Counted from the stretch's first letter, positions 17,459 to 26,928 are shown. The stretch: 64,000 nt of DNA from Rubrivivax sp. (GCA_022842595.1 JALHPF010000019.1:1-64000), one strand, 5' to 3'. Made by a program: numbers and translations. Notes: a model not told the origin generated them from the letters alone.

Positions 17459-18373
17459 ATGAATGCCGCCACCCTGACCGCGCGCACGCTTGCGCGCCGC
17501 GAATCGCTGAAGGCCACGCTGCTGTCGGTGTTGCTGCTGCTGCTGTTCCTGGGTGTGTGGCATCTCGCCACCAGCACACCGGCCGCGGCACCCGCAGCCC
17601 CGGCGGCGGCGATGACGCCAGAGCAGATCGAGTACGCCAAGCTCATGGGCAAGGACCCGGCCGGGCTGGCCGCACCATCGTCGGTGGGCAAGAGCGGGTT
17701 CCCCACGCTCGCGCAGATGGGCACTGCCGCCGTCCACCACCTGAGCGACCCGTTCTACGACAACGGCCCCAACGACAAGGGCCTGGGGCTGCAGCTGGTG
17801 CACTCGCTGGGCCGCGTCGGGCTGGGCTACCTGCTGGCGGCGCTGGTGGCCATTCCGCTGGGCTTCGTCATCGGCATGAGCCCGCTGATCTACCGCGCGC
17901 TCGACCCGTTCATCCAGGTGCTCAAACCCATCTCCCCGCTGGCCTGGATGCCGCTGGCGCTTTACACCATCAAGGACAGCGACATCAGCGGCATCTTCGT
18001 CATCTTCATCTGCAGCATCTGGCCGATGCTGCTGAACACCGCCTTCGGCGTGGCCAGCGTTCGCAAGGAATGGCTGAACGTGGCGCGCACGCTCGAAGTC
18101 TCGCCGCTGCGCAAGGCCTTCGAGGTGATCCTGCCCGCCGCCGCGCCCACCATCCTGACGGGCATGCGCATCAGCATGGGCATCGCCTGGCTGGTGATCG
18201 TCGCCGCCGAGATGCTGGTGGGCGGCACCGGCATCGGCTACTTCGTCTGGAACGAGTGGAACAACCTGAGCCTGCCGAACGTGATCTTCGCGATCCTCGT
18301 CATCGGCGTGGTGGGCATGCTGCTCGACCTGATGTTCGCGCGTCTGCAGAAGGCGGTGACCTATGCCGACTGA
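17459..18373 (+). CDS. ABC transporter permease, NrtB/CynB-like
   Basis: The protein has 304 residues. TM1 is near 22-40, then an Ala/Pro-rich periplasmic loop and a BPD_transp_1 domain with five further helices. The EAA-like cytoplasmic loop is seen at EVSPLRKAFEVILPAAAPTILTG (quoted region spans two turns, about residues 215-240). The start lies 10 bp after the binding-protein stop. The 3' end overlaps the ATPase start by 11 bp, so the operon is tightly packed. It forms the membrane channel of the predicted cyanate or nitrate importer. Confidence 0.9.
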   Translation: MNAATLTARTLARRESLKATLLSVLLLLLFLGVWHLATSTPAAAPAAPAAAMTPEQIEYAKLMGKDPAGLAAPSSVGKSGFPTLAQMGTAAVHHLSDPFYDNGPNDKGLGLQLVHSLGRVGLGYLLAALVAIPLGFVIGMSPLIYRALDPFIQVLKPISPLAWMPLALYTIKDSDISGIFVIFICSIWPMLLNTAFGVASVRKEWLNVARTLEVSPLRKAFEVILPAAAPTILTGMRISMGIAWLVIVAAEMLVGGTGIGYFVWNEWNNLSLPNVIFAILVIGVVGMLLDLMFARLQKAVTYAD

Positions 18374-19286
18374 CGCGCTGAAAAACAGCACACCCTTCCT
18401 GAAGGTCGAAGGCCTGGGCAAGGCTTTCCCGGGCTCGCCCGAGCCCGTGTTCGACGCCGTCAACTTCGGCATTCACCAGGGCGAGTTCGTCTGCATCATC
18501 GGCCACAGCGGCTGCGGCAAGACGACCATCCTGAACGTGCTGGCAGGGCTCGAGAGCGCCACCATGGGCCATGTGTTCATGGACAACCGCGAAGTCGCCG
18601 GCCCCAGCCTCGACCGCGGCGTGGTGTTCCAGGGCCATGCGCTGATGCCCTGGCTGACGGTGCGCAAGAACATCGCATTCGCGGTGCGCAGCAAGTGGCC
18701 CGACTGGAGCCGCGCGCAGGTGAACGAGCATGTCGAGAAGTACGTAGCCCTGGTCGGCCTGGCTGCGGCCATCGACAAGAAGCCGAGCGCACTTTCCGGC
18801 GGCATGAAGCAACGGGTGGGCATCGCGCGCGCCTTCGCCATCCAGCCGCGCATGCTGCTGCTCGACGAGCCTTTCGGTGCGCTCGATGCGCTCACGCGCG
18901 GCACCATCCAGGACGAGCTGCTGCGCATCTGCGCCGAGACGCACCAGACGGTGTTCATGATCACGCACGACGTCGACGAGGCCATCCTGCTGGCCGACCG
19001 CATCCTCTTGATGAGCAACGGCCCGCAGGCGCGCGTGGCCGAAATCGTGCAGAACACGATGCCGCGCACGCGCACCCGCGCCACCCTGCACCACGACCCG
19101 CAGTACTACCGCATCCGCAACCACCTGGTCGACTTCCTGGTGGCGCGCAGCAAGGACCTGTCGCATGGCCGCGCACCCGCGCAGCCGCTGGTCGTCACCC
19201 CGGGCCTGGACCCCGAGCCGGAGCCCGAACCTTCACCCCGATCCACCCCCGTGGTCGAACCCATTCCCCTGAGGAGAATCGCATGA
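18363..19286 (+). CDS. ABC transporter ATP-binding protein, NrtC/D/CynD-like
   Basis: The protein has 307 residues. Motifs are Walker A GHSGCGKTT (about 48-56), Q-loop VFQGHALMPW, signature LSGGMKQR, Walker B MLLLDEPFGALD and the switch His in MITHDVDEA. It drives the upstream permease. The C terminus carries a low-complexity Pro-Glu tail of about 30 residues not needed for the fold. Its stop overlaps the cyanase ATG as ATGA. Confidence 0.93.
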   Translation: MPTDALKNSTPFLKVEGLGKAFPGSPEPVFDAVNFGIHQGEFVCIIGHSGCGKTTILNVLAGLESATMGHVFMDNREVAGPSLDRGVVFQGHALMPWLTVRKNIAFAVRSKWPDWSRAQVNEHVEKYVALVGLAAAIDKKPSALSGGMKQRVGIARAFAIQPRMLLLDEPFGALDALTRGTIQDELLRICAETHQTVFMITHDVDEAILLADRILLMSNGPQARVAEIVQNTMPRTRTRATLHHDPQYYRIRNHLVDFLVARSKDLSHGRAPAQPLVVTPGLDPEPEPEPSPRSTPVVEPIPLRRIA

Positions 19287-19726
19287 GCCGCATCGACGTC
19301 ACCGAGAAGATCATCACCGCCAAGGTCAGCAAGGGCATCAAATGGTCCGACGTGGCCAAGCAGGTGGGCCTGAGCAAGGAATGGGTCACGGCCGCCTGCC
19401 TGGGCCAGATGACGCTGACCGAGCAGCAGGCCAGCGTGGTCGGCGAGATCTTCGGGCTGAGCTCGGATGAGAAGAAGTGGCTGATGGTGGTGCCGTACAA
19501 GGGCAGCCTGCCGACCAGCGTGCCGACCGACCCGCTGATCTACCGGTTCTACGAACTGGTCAGCGTGTATGGCACGACCTTCAAGGAACTGATCCATGAA
19601 GAGTTCGGTGACGGGATCATGTCGGCCATCGACTTCAGGATGGACCTGCAGCGTGAGCCGAATGCGGCAGGCGACCGCGTCGCCATCACGATGAGCGGCA
19701 AGTTCCTCCCCTACAAGACCTACTAG
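19283..19726 (+). CDS. cynS: Cyanase (cyanate hydratase)
   Basis: The protein has 147 residues. It converts cyanate and bicarbonate to ammonia and carbon dioxide as a cytoplasmic decamer. The catalytic residues known from the E. coli enzyme (Arg96, Glu99, Ser122) align here with R88, E91 and S114, all shifted by the same eight positions. An N-terminal helix-turn-helix-like bundle is present. GAGGAG lies just before the ATG, which overlaps the ATPase stop. A hairpin follows three bases after the stop. Confidence 0.96.
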   Translation: MSRIDVTEKIITAKVSKGIKWSDVAKQVGLSKEWVTAACLGQMTLTEQQASVVGEIFGLSSDEKKWLMVVPYKGSLPTSVPTDPLIYRFYELVSVYGTTFKELIHEEFGDGIMSAIDFRMDLQREPNAAGDRVAITMSGKFLPYKTY

Positions 19727-19728
19727 AG

Positions 19729-19798
19729 GCTACGCCGGACGCTTCGCTCCGGCGTAGCTCGCCGCGTTCGAACTGACACGGCTGGCGCCGTGCAGTTC
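19729..19798 (+). terminator. Tandem hairpins after cynS
   Basis: The first hairpin has perfect 11-bp arms GCTACGCCGGA (19729-19739 and 19748-19758). The second (19770-19798) pairs GAACTG and CACGGC with GCCGTG and CAGTTC around a one-base bulge. Neither is followed by a T run. They probably end or stabilise the cyn transcript before the TRAP operon. Confidence 0.65.
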
Positions 19799-19852
19799 AA
19801 CTTGGCGGCGCAACGCTGGCGCGATGCGATGGCGTGGTGGGCTGTTCGGGGC

Positions 19853-19868
19853 TGGCGCGCTTCTGGCT
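19853..19868 (+). promoter_or_regulatory. Sigma-54-like promoter of the TRAP operon
   Basis: TGGCGCG-CTTC-TGGC-T matches 10 of 12 consensus positions, with both invariant pairs (GG at 19854, GC at 19866) ten bases apart. It would start transcription about 20 nt before the ATG at 19899. No TGT-N12-ACA dyad was seen upstream. Confidence 0.5.
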
Positions 19869-19898
19869 TTACGGTTTGCATCAACTACGGGACTTTCG

Positions 19899-20996
19899 AT
19901 GACTTCTTCTGCTTTCAAGAACACGCGGCGCGGTGCGCTCAAGGCCGGTCTCGTCGGCGCGCTGGCGGCGCCGGCCGTGGCCTCGGCGCAGCAGAGCTTC
20001 AGCTGGAAGATGACCTCGGCCTACGGCAAGGGGTCGCCGTTCTACATGGAAGGCCCGGGCAGTGCCACCGATCTGGCCCGGCGCATCGGCGACATGTCCG
20101 GCGGGCGGTTGAAGATCCAGGTGTTCGGTGCCGGTGAACTCATCCCCGCGCTCGAAGGTTTCGACGCGGTGCGTGCCGGCACGGTGGAGATGAACCACGC
20201 CAACAGCTACTTCTGGACGGGCAAGACCTTCGCTGCCCAGTACTTCACGGCGGTGCCCTTCGGCCTGAACTTCCAGGGCATCAACGGCTGGCTCTACGAC
20301 GGGGGTGGCCAGGCGCTTTGGGACGAGGTCTATGCGCCCTTCGGCATGAAGGCCTTTGCCGCCGGCAACACCGGCGTGCAGATGACGGGCTGGTTCAAGA
20401 AGGAGATCAAGTCCAGCGCCGACTTGAAGGGCCTGAAGATGCGCATCCCCGGCCTCGCCGGCCGTGTTTATGCGGCATTGGGTGTCGACGTGAAGCTGCT
20501 GCCCGGTGGCGAGATCTTCCCGGCGCTGGAACGTGGCGTCATCGATGCAGCCGAATTCGTCGGCCCGTTCCAGGACCGCAAGCTCGGCCTGCACAAGGCG
20601 GCGAAGTACTACTACACCACCGGCTGGCACGAGAGCGCCACGGTGAGCGAACTGCTCATCAACAAGGCCGCCTGGGACAAGCTGCCGAAGGAACTGCAGG
20701 CCATCGTCGAAAACGCCGCCGCCGCCTGCAACGTCATCAGCGAAGGCTGGTGCCAGCGCAACAACGCCGAGGCGATGGACGACCTGGTGAAGAACCAGGG
20801 CGTGATCGCCAAGCCGCTGCCCGACGAGGTGCTGAAGAAGCTGCGCGAAGTCACCAATCAGGTGCTGGCCGAGGCCGTGGCCAAGGACCCGATGACCAAG
20901 AAGGTGCACGACTCGTACATGGCCTACAAGCGCAAGTACGACGCCTGGTGCACCTACAGCGAAGGCCCGTACCACGAAAAGATCCTGACGGCCTGA
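19899..20996 (+). CDS. TRAP transporter substrate-binding protein (DctP/TakP type)
   Basis: The protein has 365 residues. The N terminus has a twin-arginine-like signal (NTRRGALKAG) cleaved near ASAQ. The mature part is a DctP-family fold: LARRIGDMSGGRLKIQVFGAGE, FFKKEI-type linker and the family Arg in LKMRIPGLAGRVY. TakP/lactate-type relatives bind 2-oxo or hydroxy carboxylates, but the ligand here is not fixed. The start at 19899 was chosen over the upstream ATG at 19824 because it places the signal peptide at the N terminus. Its TGA overlaps the DctQ ATG. Confidence 0.9.
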   Translation: MTSSAFKNTRRGALKAGLVGALAAPAVASAQQSFSWKMTSAYGKGSPFYMEGPGSATDLARRIGDMSGGRLKIQVFGAGELIPALEGFDAVRAGTVEMNHANSYFWTGKTFAAQYFTAVPFGLNFQGINGWLYDGGGQALWDEVYAPFGMKAFAAGNTGVQMTGWFKKEIKSSADLKGLKMRIPGLAGRVYAALGVDVKLLPGGEIFPALERGVIDAAEFVGPFQDRKLGLHKAAKYYYTTGWHESATVSELLINKAAWDKLPKELQAIVENAAAACNVISEGWCQRNNAEAMDDLVKNQGVIAKPLPDEVLKKLREVTNQVLAEAVAKDPMTKKVHDSYMAYKRKYDAWCTYSEGPYHEKILTA

Positions 20997-21517
20997 TGCC
21001 AGCGCCTGTTTCCTGGATCGCGGCCGTCGACCGCGCGGTCGATCGCATCGGCCGCGCTGCCGCCTGGCTGACCCTGGCCATCGCCCTGCTGATGGCCGCC
21101 AACGTGCTGCTGCGCTATGGCTTTTCCATCGGTTCGGTGTGGGCGCAGGAACTGGAATGGCACCTGCTGGCGCCGCTGGTGCTGCTGGGCATGACCTACG
21201 CCTTGAACAAGGGTGAACATGTTCGTGTGGACGTGCTCTACGCGCGCTACTCGCCGCGCGGGCAGGCGGCGGTGGACGTGCTCTCGGCCCTGCTGGCGGT
21301 GGCCATCAGCGGGCTCGTCATCCGCTATTCCATCCAGTACGTGACGCAGTCCTACAGCATCGACGAGATCTCGTCCGACCCCGGTGGCCTCACGCACCGC
21401 TGGCTGCTGAAGGCGCTGATCCCGCTGGGCTTTGCGCTGTTCGCGGTGCAGGCTGCGGCACAGGGCGTCGCCGCCGCCATCCGATTCCAGCAAGCCGAAG
21501 CCAGCACCAGCCCATGA
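20996..21517 (+). CDS. TRAP transporter small permease (DctQ)
   Basis: The protein has 173 residues with four predicted membrane helices (about 20-40, 53-73, 93-113, 137-158) and the DctQ-typical WAQELEWHLLAPLVLLGM and GEHVRVDVLY segments. It pairs with the binding protein and DctM. The start overlaps the preceding stop (TGATG) and the stop overlaps DctM (ATGA). Confidence 0.92.
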   Translation: MPAPVSWIAAVDRAVDRIGRAAAWLTLAIALLMAANVLLRYGFSIGSVWAQELEWHLLAPLVLLGMTYALNKGEHVRVDVLYARYSPRGQAAVDVLSALLAVAISGLVIRYSIQYVTQSYSIDEISSDPGGLTHRWLLKALIPLGFALFAVQAAAQGVAAAIRFQQAEASTSP

Positions 21518-22839
21518 GCGTCAACGAATGGCTGGCCATCGGCCTGCTGGTGGGCTTCTTCATCTTGCTGATGGCCGGCGTGCCGGTCGGAATCACCCTG
21601 GCGGCCAGCGGTTTCATCTTCGGCTTCATGGGCTTCGGCGAATCGCTGTTCAACCTGCTGCCGGCACGCATCTACGGCGTGGTGGCCAACTACCAGTGGC
21701 TGGCGATTCCGCTCTTCGTCTTCATGGGGGTGATGCTCGAGAAGAGCCGGCTCGCCGAAGACCTGCTCGACGTCATCGGCCACCTGGCCGGCGGGCTGCG
21801 CGGCGGCATGGCGCTGGGCATCATCGGTGTGGGCGTGCTGATGGGGGCCACCACCGGCATCGTCGGCGCCACCGTCATCACGCTCGGCCTGCTGACCCTG
21901 CCGACGCTGCTGCGCCGCGGCTACGACCCGGGCATCAGTTGCGGCGCCATCTGCGCGTCGGGCACACTGGGGCAGATCATCCCGCCCAGCCTGGTGCTGA
22001 TCCTGCTGTCGGACATCATGCAGCTGTCGGTGGGCACCTTGTTCGCCGCCGCAGTGATGCCGGGGCTGCTGCTCGCGGCGCTTTACTGCATGTACATCGT
22101 CATCGTCGGCATGCTGCGGCCCGACTCGATGCCGCCGGTGCCGCAGGCGGAGCGCGATGCCGTGTCGCGCGGTCAGCTCTGGCTGCGTGTGCTGAAGGTG
22201 GCCCTGCCACCGCTTTGCCTGGTGGCGGCCGTGCTGGGCAGCATCATCGGTGGCGTGGCCGCGCCCACCGAAGCCGCTTCGATGGGCGCGCTGGGCGCCA
22301 TCCTGGTGGTGGCACTCGCCGGCCGTCTGAGCCTGGCGGTGCTGAAGGACGTGATGCAGACCACCTTGCGCGTCAGCGCGATGGTGCTCTTCATCCTGGT
22401 CTGCGCGCAGGTGTTCAGCCTGGCCTTCCGCGGGCTGCAGGGCGAAGTGCTGATCGAGGACCTGTTCGCCTTCCTGCCCGGTGGCATCAATGCCGACATC
22501 TTCTTCCTGATGGCGCTGATCTTCGTGCTGGGCTTCTTCCTGGAATGGATCGAGATCAGCTACATCGCCGTTCCGCTGTTCCTGCCACTCTTCGCTGCCG
22601 CCGGCGTCGACCCGGTGTGGCTGGCGATGCTCATCACCGTGATGCTGCAGACCTCGTTCCTGACGCCGCCCTTCGGCTGGGCACTGTTCTTCCTGCGCGG
22701 CGTGGCCCCGCCGGAAATCACCACGCGCCACATCTACACGGGCGTGCTGCCCTTCGTGTTGCTGCAGCTGCTGGGCGCCGGGCTGGTGTTCGCGTTCCCG
22801 GCCATTGCCACCTGGCTGCCGAAGGCCATCGGCTGGTAG
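21514..22839 (+). CDS. TRAP transporter large permease (DctM)
   Basis: The protein has 441 residues and about 12 membrane helices. DctM family blocks are visible: GVPVGITLAASGF, LLTLPTLLRRGYDPG, SGTLGQIIPPSLVLI and AVPLFLPLF. It is the sodium-coupled transport subunit. It is the third gene of the operon and ends 6 bp before the convergent peptidase stop. Confidence 0.94.
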   Translation: MSVNEWLAIGLLVGFFILLMAGVPVGITLAASGFIFGFMGFGESLFNLLPARIYGVVANYQWLAIPLFVFMGVMLEKSRLAEDLLDVIGHLAGGLRGGMALGIIGVGVLMGATTGIVGATVITLGLLTLPTLLRRGYDPGISCGAICASGTLGQIIPPSLVLILLSDIMQLSVGTLFAAAVMPGLLLAALYCMYIVIVGMLRPDSMPPVPQAERDAVSRGQLWLRVLKVALPPLCLVAAVLGSIIGGVAAPTEAASMGALGAILVVALAGRLSLAVLKDVMQTTLRVSAMVLFILVCAQVFSLAFRGLQGEVLIEDLFAFLPGGINADIFFLMALIFVLGFFLEWIEISYIAVPLFLPLFAAAGVDPVWLAMLITVMLQTSFLTPPFGWALFFLRGVAPPEITTRHIYTGVLPFVLLQLLGAGLVFAFPAIATWLPKAIGW

Positions 22840-22845
22840 GTGCCG

Positions 22846-24921
22846 TCAGGGCTTGTTCGCGGGCGCGGCGCGCAGGTGCCGGGCCAGGAAGGCCTCGACG
22901 CGCTGGGCGAAGTCGGTGCGGGTTTCGGGCAGGCGCCAGCTGTGGGCCTCGTTCGGGTAGGTCACCCATTCGGGCTCGCGTCCGGCATCGCGCAGTGCCG
23001 CGCGCAGGCGTTTGCCATGGGCCAGCGGCACGCGCAGGTCGCTTTCGCCGAAGGCCAGCAGCAGCGGCGCGCGGAGGCGTTCGGCCTGGGCCAGCGGTGA
23101 CACGGCGGTCAGCATCGCGGCGTCGGTCTTCGGGTCGCCCACCAGTTCAGGCAGGGTGTGGCGGCGGCCGGCAGCGCTGATGTCGTCGTTGATCCAGAAG
23201 GAACCCTCCAGGAACAGGAAGGGGTCGGTCACCGCCACCCAGGCCACGCCGCAGCGGTACAGCTCGGGGTGGCGCACCAGTCCCATCAGCGTGGCATAGC
23301 CGCCGTAGCTGGCGCCGGCGATGCACACCTGGTCGCTGGCCAGGCCCTGCTTCTGCGCCCAGAGCAGGGCGTCGGCCAGGTCGTCCTGCATCGCCTGGCC
23401 CCACTGCTTCCAGCCGGCGCGGAAATGGGCCTGGCCGTAGCCCTGGCTGCCGCGGAATTCTGGGGCGATGACGAGATAGCCGCGCGAGGCCAGGAACTGC
23501 GCCATCGGCTCCCACTGCCAGTGCCCGCCGCGCACCCAGGGGCCGCCATGCACCAGCACCACCGCCGGCCCCGGCTGGCCGGGCTGGCGGCCCGGTGGCA
23601 GGGTCAGCCACACCGGCAGGTCGCGGCCGTCGCGGGCGCGGATGCGCTGGAAGTCCACCGTGGCCATCTGCGCCGGCACGATGCCGGGCCGCATCAAGGC
23701 CACGCGCCGCCATTGCTTGTCCTGCGCCTGGTACAGCCACAGCTGGCCAGGGTCGCGGTCGGACCAGGACTGCACCAGCATCACCGCATCGGGCGCCGTG
23801 CAGCGGCGACAGCTGAGGCGATTGACGCGGCCCGGCAGCCGTTCGTCGGCCAGCGCCTGCAGCGCGCTGTAGGCCGGGTCGAGCCAGGTGGTGGTCTCGG
23901 CGTCGGTGCGGGTGCGAACGCCAGCCAGACCGGTGCCGTCTTCGCGCGCGATCACGCTGCCTTCGAAGTCGAAGCCCGGGGTGCTGACCCACGGCACCGG
24001 TTCGGGGCGGCCGGTGCCGAAGTCGAAGCGCGACAGTACCGACGTGCCCTCGCGGCCGTGGGCATGGCTGACGATGAGCGTGCCTTCGTCGTCGACGAAG
24101 CGCGGCATGAAGGGCAGGCCGAGCAGGGAGCCCTGGGCGATCTTCTTCCAGCCATCTTGCCCGGGCGCGCGCCAGTGCAGGGCCTGGACGCCGTCGTTGC
24201 GCGTGAGCACGGCACGCGCCCGGCCCCGGCTGTCGAACCACCAGCCCTGGGCACCGACGGGGGCCTGCAGGTCCATGCCGCGGGTGCGGCCGCTGCGCAC
24301 GTTCAGCCACAGCGGGTTGACGGACCGCAGGTCGTTGCTCGACGTGAAGGCGAAGTCGCCGACGATCACTTCTTCCTGGGCATCGCCCGCAGCCACCTGC
24401 GGCACCTGCAGCAGCTGGTGGTGCCACGGCAGCGGCTCGCGCCCCAGCGGCCCGCCGTCGGTGACGACACGCCGGATGCGGTGCTGCACCAGCTGGCGCG
24501 GCCTGCCGCCGTCGGTGGCCACGACGTACAGGCCGGGGGCACCCACCTGGTTGTCGCCGCTGCCCGACGACAGGTCGGCCAGGCTGAAGACCAGCTGCCC
24601 GTCGCCCACCCAGTGGAAGGCCATGACATCGGCGTCGCTGAACTGCGCCACGCGGCGCAGCCGGATGGTTTCGCCCAGGTCCACCAGCACCAACCCGACC
24701 CGCGTGCTGCCGGCGGCCGTGCTCAGCGCCAGCTGGCGGCCGCTGGGCGAAAGCTCGGCCGAGAGCACCGCCGGGTTCTGGAAGAAGGCAGCGGCGGGTG
24801 GTGGCTCTGCTCTGGCCGGCCCCTGCGCCTGCTCCTGCGCCAGAGCCAGGCTCGTGCAGAAACCCAGCGCGATGCCGGCGGCCAGCAGGCAGTTGGCGGC
24901 AAAGGCACAAGGCGGGTGCAT
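22846..24921 (-). CDS. Secreted S9 family prolyl oligopeptidase
   Basis: The protein has 691 residues. A signal peptide ends near ALAQ (about residue 28). A beta-propeller-type N-terminal part is followed by an alpha/beta hydrolase domain from about 440 on. The nucleophile is Ser538 in GASYGG, with the acid in GESDLRV and His in NEAHSW, in the order expected for dipeptidyl/acylaminoacyl peptidases. The ATG at 24921 starts the signal peptide directly; the frame stays open upstream to 25059 without signal character. It is divergent from the OGT-like gene. Confidence 0.9.
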   Translation of the reverse strand: MHPPCAFAANCLLAAGIALGFCTSLALAQEQAQGPARAEPPPAAAFFQNPAVLSAELSPSGRQLALSTAAGSTRVGLVLVDLGETIRLRRVAQFSDADVMAFHWVGDGQLVFSLADLSSGSGDNQVGAPGLYVVATDGGRPRQLVQHRIRRVVTDGGPLGREPLPWHHQLLQVPQVAAGDAQEEVIVGDFAFTSSNDLRSVNPLWLNVRSGRTRGMDLQAPVGAQGWWFDSRGRARAVLTRNDGVQALHWRAPGQDGWKKIAQGSLLGLPFMPRFVDDEGTLIVSHAHGREGTSVLSRFDFGTGRPEPVPWVSTPGFDFEGSVIAREDGTGLAGVRTRTDAETTTWLDPAYSALQALADERLPGRVNRLSCRRCTAPDAVMLVQSWSDRDPGQLWLYQAQDKQWRRVALMRPGIVPAQMATVDFQRIRARDGRDLPVWLTLPPGRQPGQPGPAVVLVHGGPWVRGGHWQWEPMAQFLASRGYLVIAPEFRGSQGYGQAHFRAGWKQWGQAMQDDLADALLWAQKQGLASDQVCIAGASYGGYATLMGLVRHPELYRCGVAWVAVTDPFLFLEGSFWINDDISAAGRRHTLPELVGDPKTDAAMLTAVSPLAQAERLRAPLLLAFGESDLRVPLAHGKRLRAALRDAGREPEWVTYPNEAHSWRLPETRTDFAQRVEAFLARHLRAAPANKP

Positions 24922-25092
24922 GGCGGGGTCGCTGGCGATGCAGGTCTTTGGGGGCAGACGCCACAGCTTAGCGGCTCGCCGCGCCTCTGTGTTCCCTGTG
25001 AATTGACCCCGTTTCCGGTCGTTCATCGATCGCTGGCGCCGGCCCGCGCTGCCTAGCATGGGGGACGACTGTCATTCCGCATCGCGGCCCCC

Positions 25093-26928
25093 ATGTCATC
25101 CACACCCACCCTGCCAGCGCCTTCGGCCACCGCCGTGGCCAGCGTCGCCATGCTCAGCCTGCCGGCGCTGATGAACCAGGCCGCGGCCTTGCAGGCGGCT
25201 GGCCAGGCGGCCCAGGCAGCGCAGCTGTACCAGGAATGGATCGACACCAGCGGCTCGCCCATGCGCCACGTGGCCTGCTTCAACTGGGGCACGCTGCTGT
25301 CGACGCTGGCGCAGGAAGCAGCGTCCGAGGCCGCCTACCGCCGCGCGCTGGACTTCGCGCCTGGCTTCGCGCCAGCCTTGCTCAACCTGGGCCATGTGCA
25401 CGAACGCCGCAGCGAAACCGAAGCGGCGCTGACCTGCTGGCGCCAGGTGTTCGAAGCCGAGCCCGGGCCGGTTCTCGACCACCAGCTGCATGCGCTGAAC
25501 AACAGCGCACGCATGCTCGAAGGCCTGCGCCGCTACCCCGAGGCCGAGGCGCTGATGCGCCGCAGCCTGGAACTGCGTGCCGGCCAGTTCGACGTCATCC
25601 AGCACTACATCCACATCCGCCAGAAGCAGTGCGCCTGGCCGCATGACCTGGCGGTGGGCGAAGTCACGCCCAACCAGTTCCTGCTGGGCACCTCGCTGCT
25701 GGCGATGATGGGCCTGAGCGACGACCCAGCGCTGCAGCTGCTCACGGCCACGCGCTTCGTGCACGAGCGGGTGGCCAAGCCCGGCAGCGCCGTGCCGCTG
25801 CACAGCCAGACGCCGCGCAACCTGCAGGCAGAGCCGCGCATCCGCGTGGGCTACCTCAGCGGCGACCTGCACACCCACGCCGTGGGCCTGCTCACGGCCG
25901 AACTGTTCGAGCTGCACGACCGCAGCCGCTTCGAGATCTGGGCCTTCGACTGGACGCCCGAATCACAGCAGCCGCAGCGCCAGCGCATCCTCAAGAGCCT
26001 GGACCACCACGTGCGCCTGGCCGGGGTCGACGACCACACCGCGGCCAAGCTCATCGCCGAGGCCGGCATCGACGTGCTGGTGGACCTGCAGGGCCTGACC
26101 AGCGGCGCCCGCCCGGGCATCCTGGGCTGGCGCGCCGCACCGGTGCAGGTCAGCTACCTGGGCCTGCCTGGCACCAGCGCCCTGCCGGGGGTGGACTGGA
26201 TGCTGGCCGACCGCTTCGCGATGCCGCCCGAGCTGCTGCCCTACTGCACCGAAAAGCCGATCTACCTGCCGCACTGCTTCCAGGTCAGCGACCGCCAGCG
26301 CCAGGTGGCACCGCTGCCGCTGCGCAGCACCTACGGCCTGCCCGAGGGCGCCTTCGTCTACTGCAGCTTCAACAACAACCACAAGTTCACGGCCGAGATG
26401 TTCGCGGCCTGGCTGCGCATCCTGCACGCCGTGCCCGGCAGCGTGCTCTGGCTGCTGGCCGACAACGACACCGCACGCGCCAACATGCTGGATGCCGCCG
26501 ACGCCGCCGGGGTGGCGCGCGAGCGGCTGGTGTTCGCGCCGCGGGTTTCGCCGCCCGAGTACCTGGCGCGTTTCCAGCTGGCCGACCTGGTGCTGGACAC
26601 CTTCCCCTACAACGCCGGCACCACCGCCAGCGACGCGCTGTGGATGGGCACGCCCATCCTCACCCGCGCCGGCCGCACCTACATCAGCCGCATGGCGGGC
26701 AGCCTGCTGCACGCGGTGGGCTTGCCCGACCTCGTCACCGACAGCCTGGCCGACTACGAACGCCTGGCCATCACGCTGGGCCGCACCCCGGCGCGCGTGG
26801 CCTCTTACAAGCGCTACCTGGCCGAACACGCCCGCACCAGCCCGCTGTTCGACGTGCCGCAGATCGTGCGCGACATCGAATCGGCCTTTGAACGCCTGGC
26901 CCTGGCGGCACGCACGAAGCCGGTGTGA
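25093..26928 (+). CDS. SPINDLY/OGT-type protein glycosyltransferase (GT41)
   Basis: The protein has 611 residues. The N-terminal half has degenerate TPR helices (about 25-170). The catalytic GT41 region (about 240-600) has RIRVGYLSGDLHTHAVG, IDVLVDLQGLTSGARPGI, the UDP-sugar region AFVYCSFNNNHKFTAEMF and LDTFPYNAGTTASDALWMG. The family transfers a nucleotide-activated sugar to Ser/Thr or other side chains of proteins. It is the first gene of an operon with a type I secretion ATPase (TGATG overlap) and adaptor, so the substrate may be an exported adhesin. That is inference. Confidence 0.88.
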   Translation: MSSTPTLPAPSATAVASVAMLSLPALMNQAAALQAAGQAAQAAQLYQEWIDTSGSPMRHVACFNWGTLLSTLAQEAASEAAYRRALDFAPGFAPALLNLGHVHERRSETEAALTCWRQVFEAEPGPVLDHQLHALNNSARMLEGLRRYPEAEALMRRSLELRAGQFDVIQHYIHIRQKQCAWPHDLAVGEVTPNQFLLGTSLLAMMGLSDDPALQLLTATRFVHERVAKPGSAVPLHSQTPRNLQAEPRIRVGYLSGDLHTHAVGLLTAELFELHDRSRFEIWAFDWTPESQQPQRQRILKSLDHHVRLAGVDDHTAAKLIAEAGIDVLVDLQGLTSGARPGILGWRAAPVQVSYLGLPGTSALPGVDWMLADRFAMPPELLPYCTEKPIYLPHCFQVSDRQRQVAPLPLRSTYGLPEGAFVYCSFNNNHKFTAEMFAAWLRILHAVPGSVLWLLADNDTARANMLDAADAAGVARERLVFAPRVSPPEYLARFQLADLVLDTFPYNAGTTASDALWMGTPILTRAGRTYISRMAGSLLHAVGLPDLVTDSLADYERLAITLGRTPARVASYKRYLAEHARTSPLFDVPQIVRDIESAFERLALAARTKPV

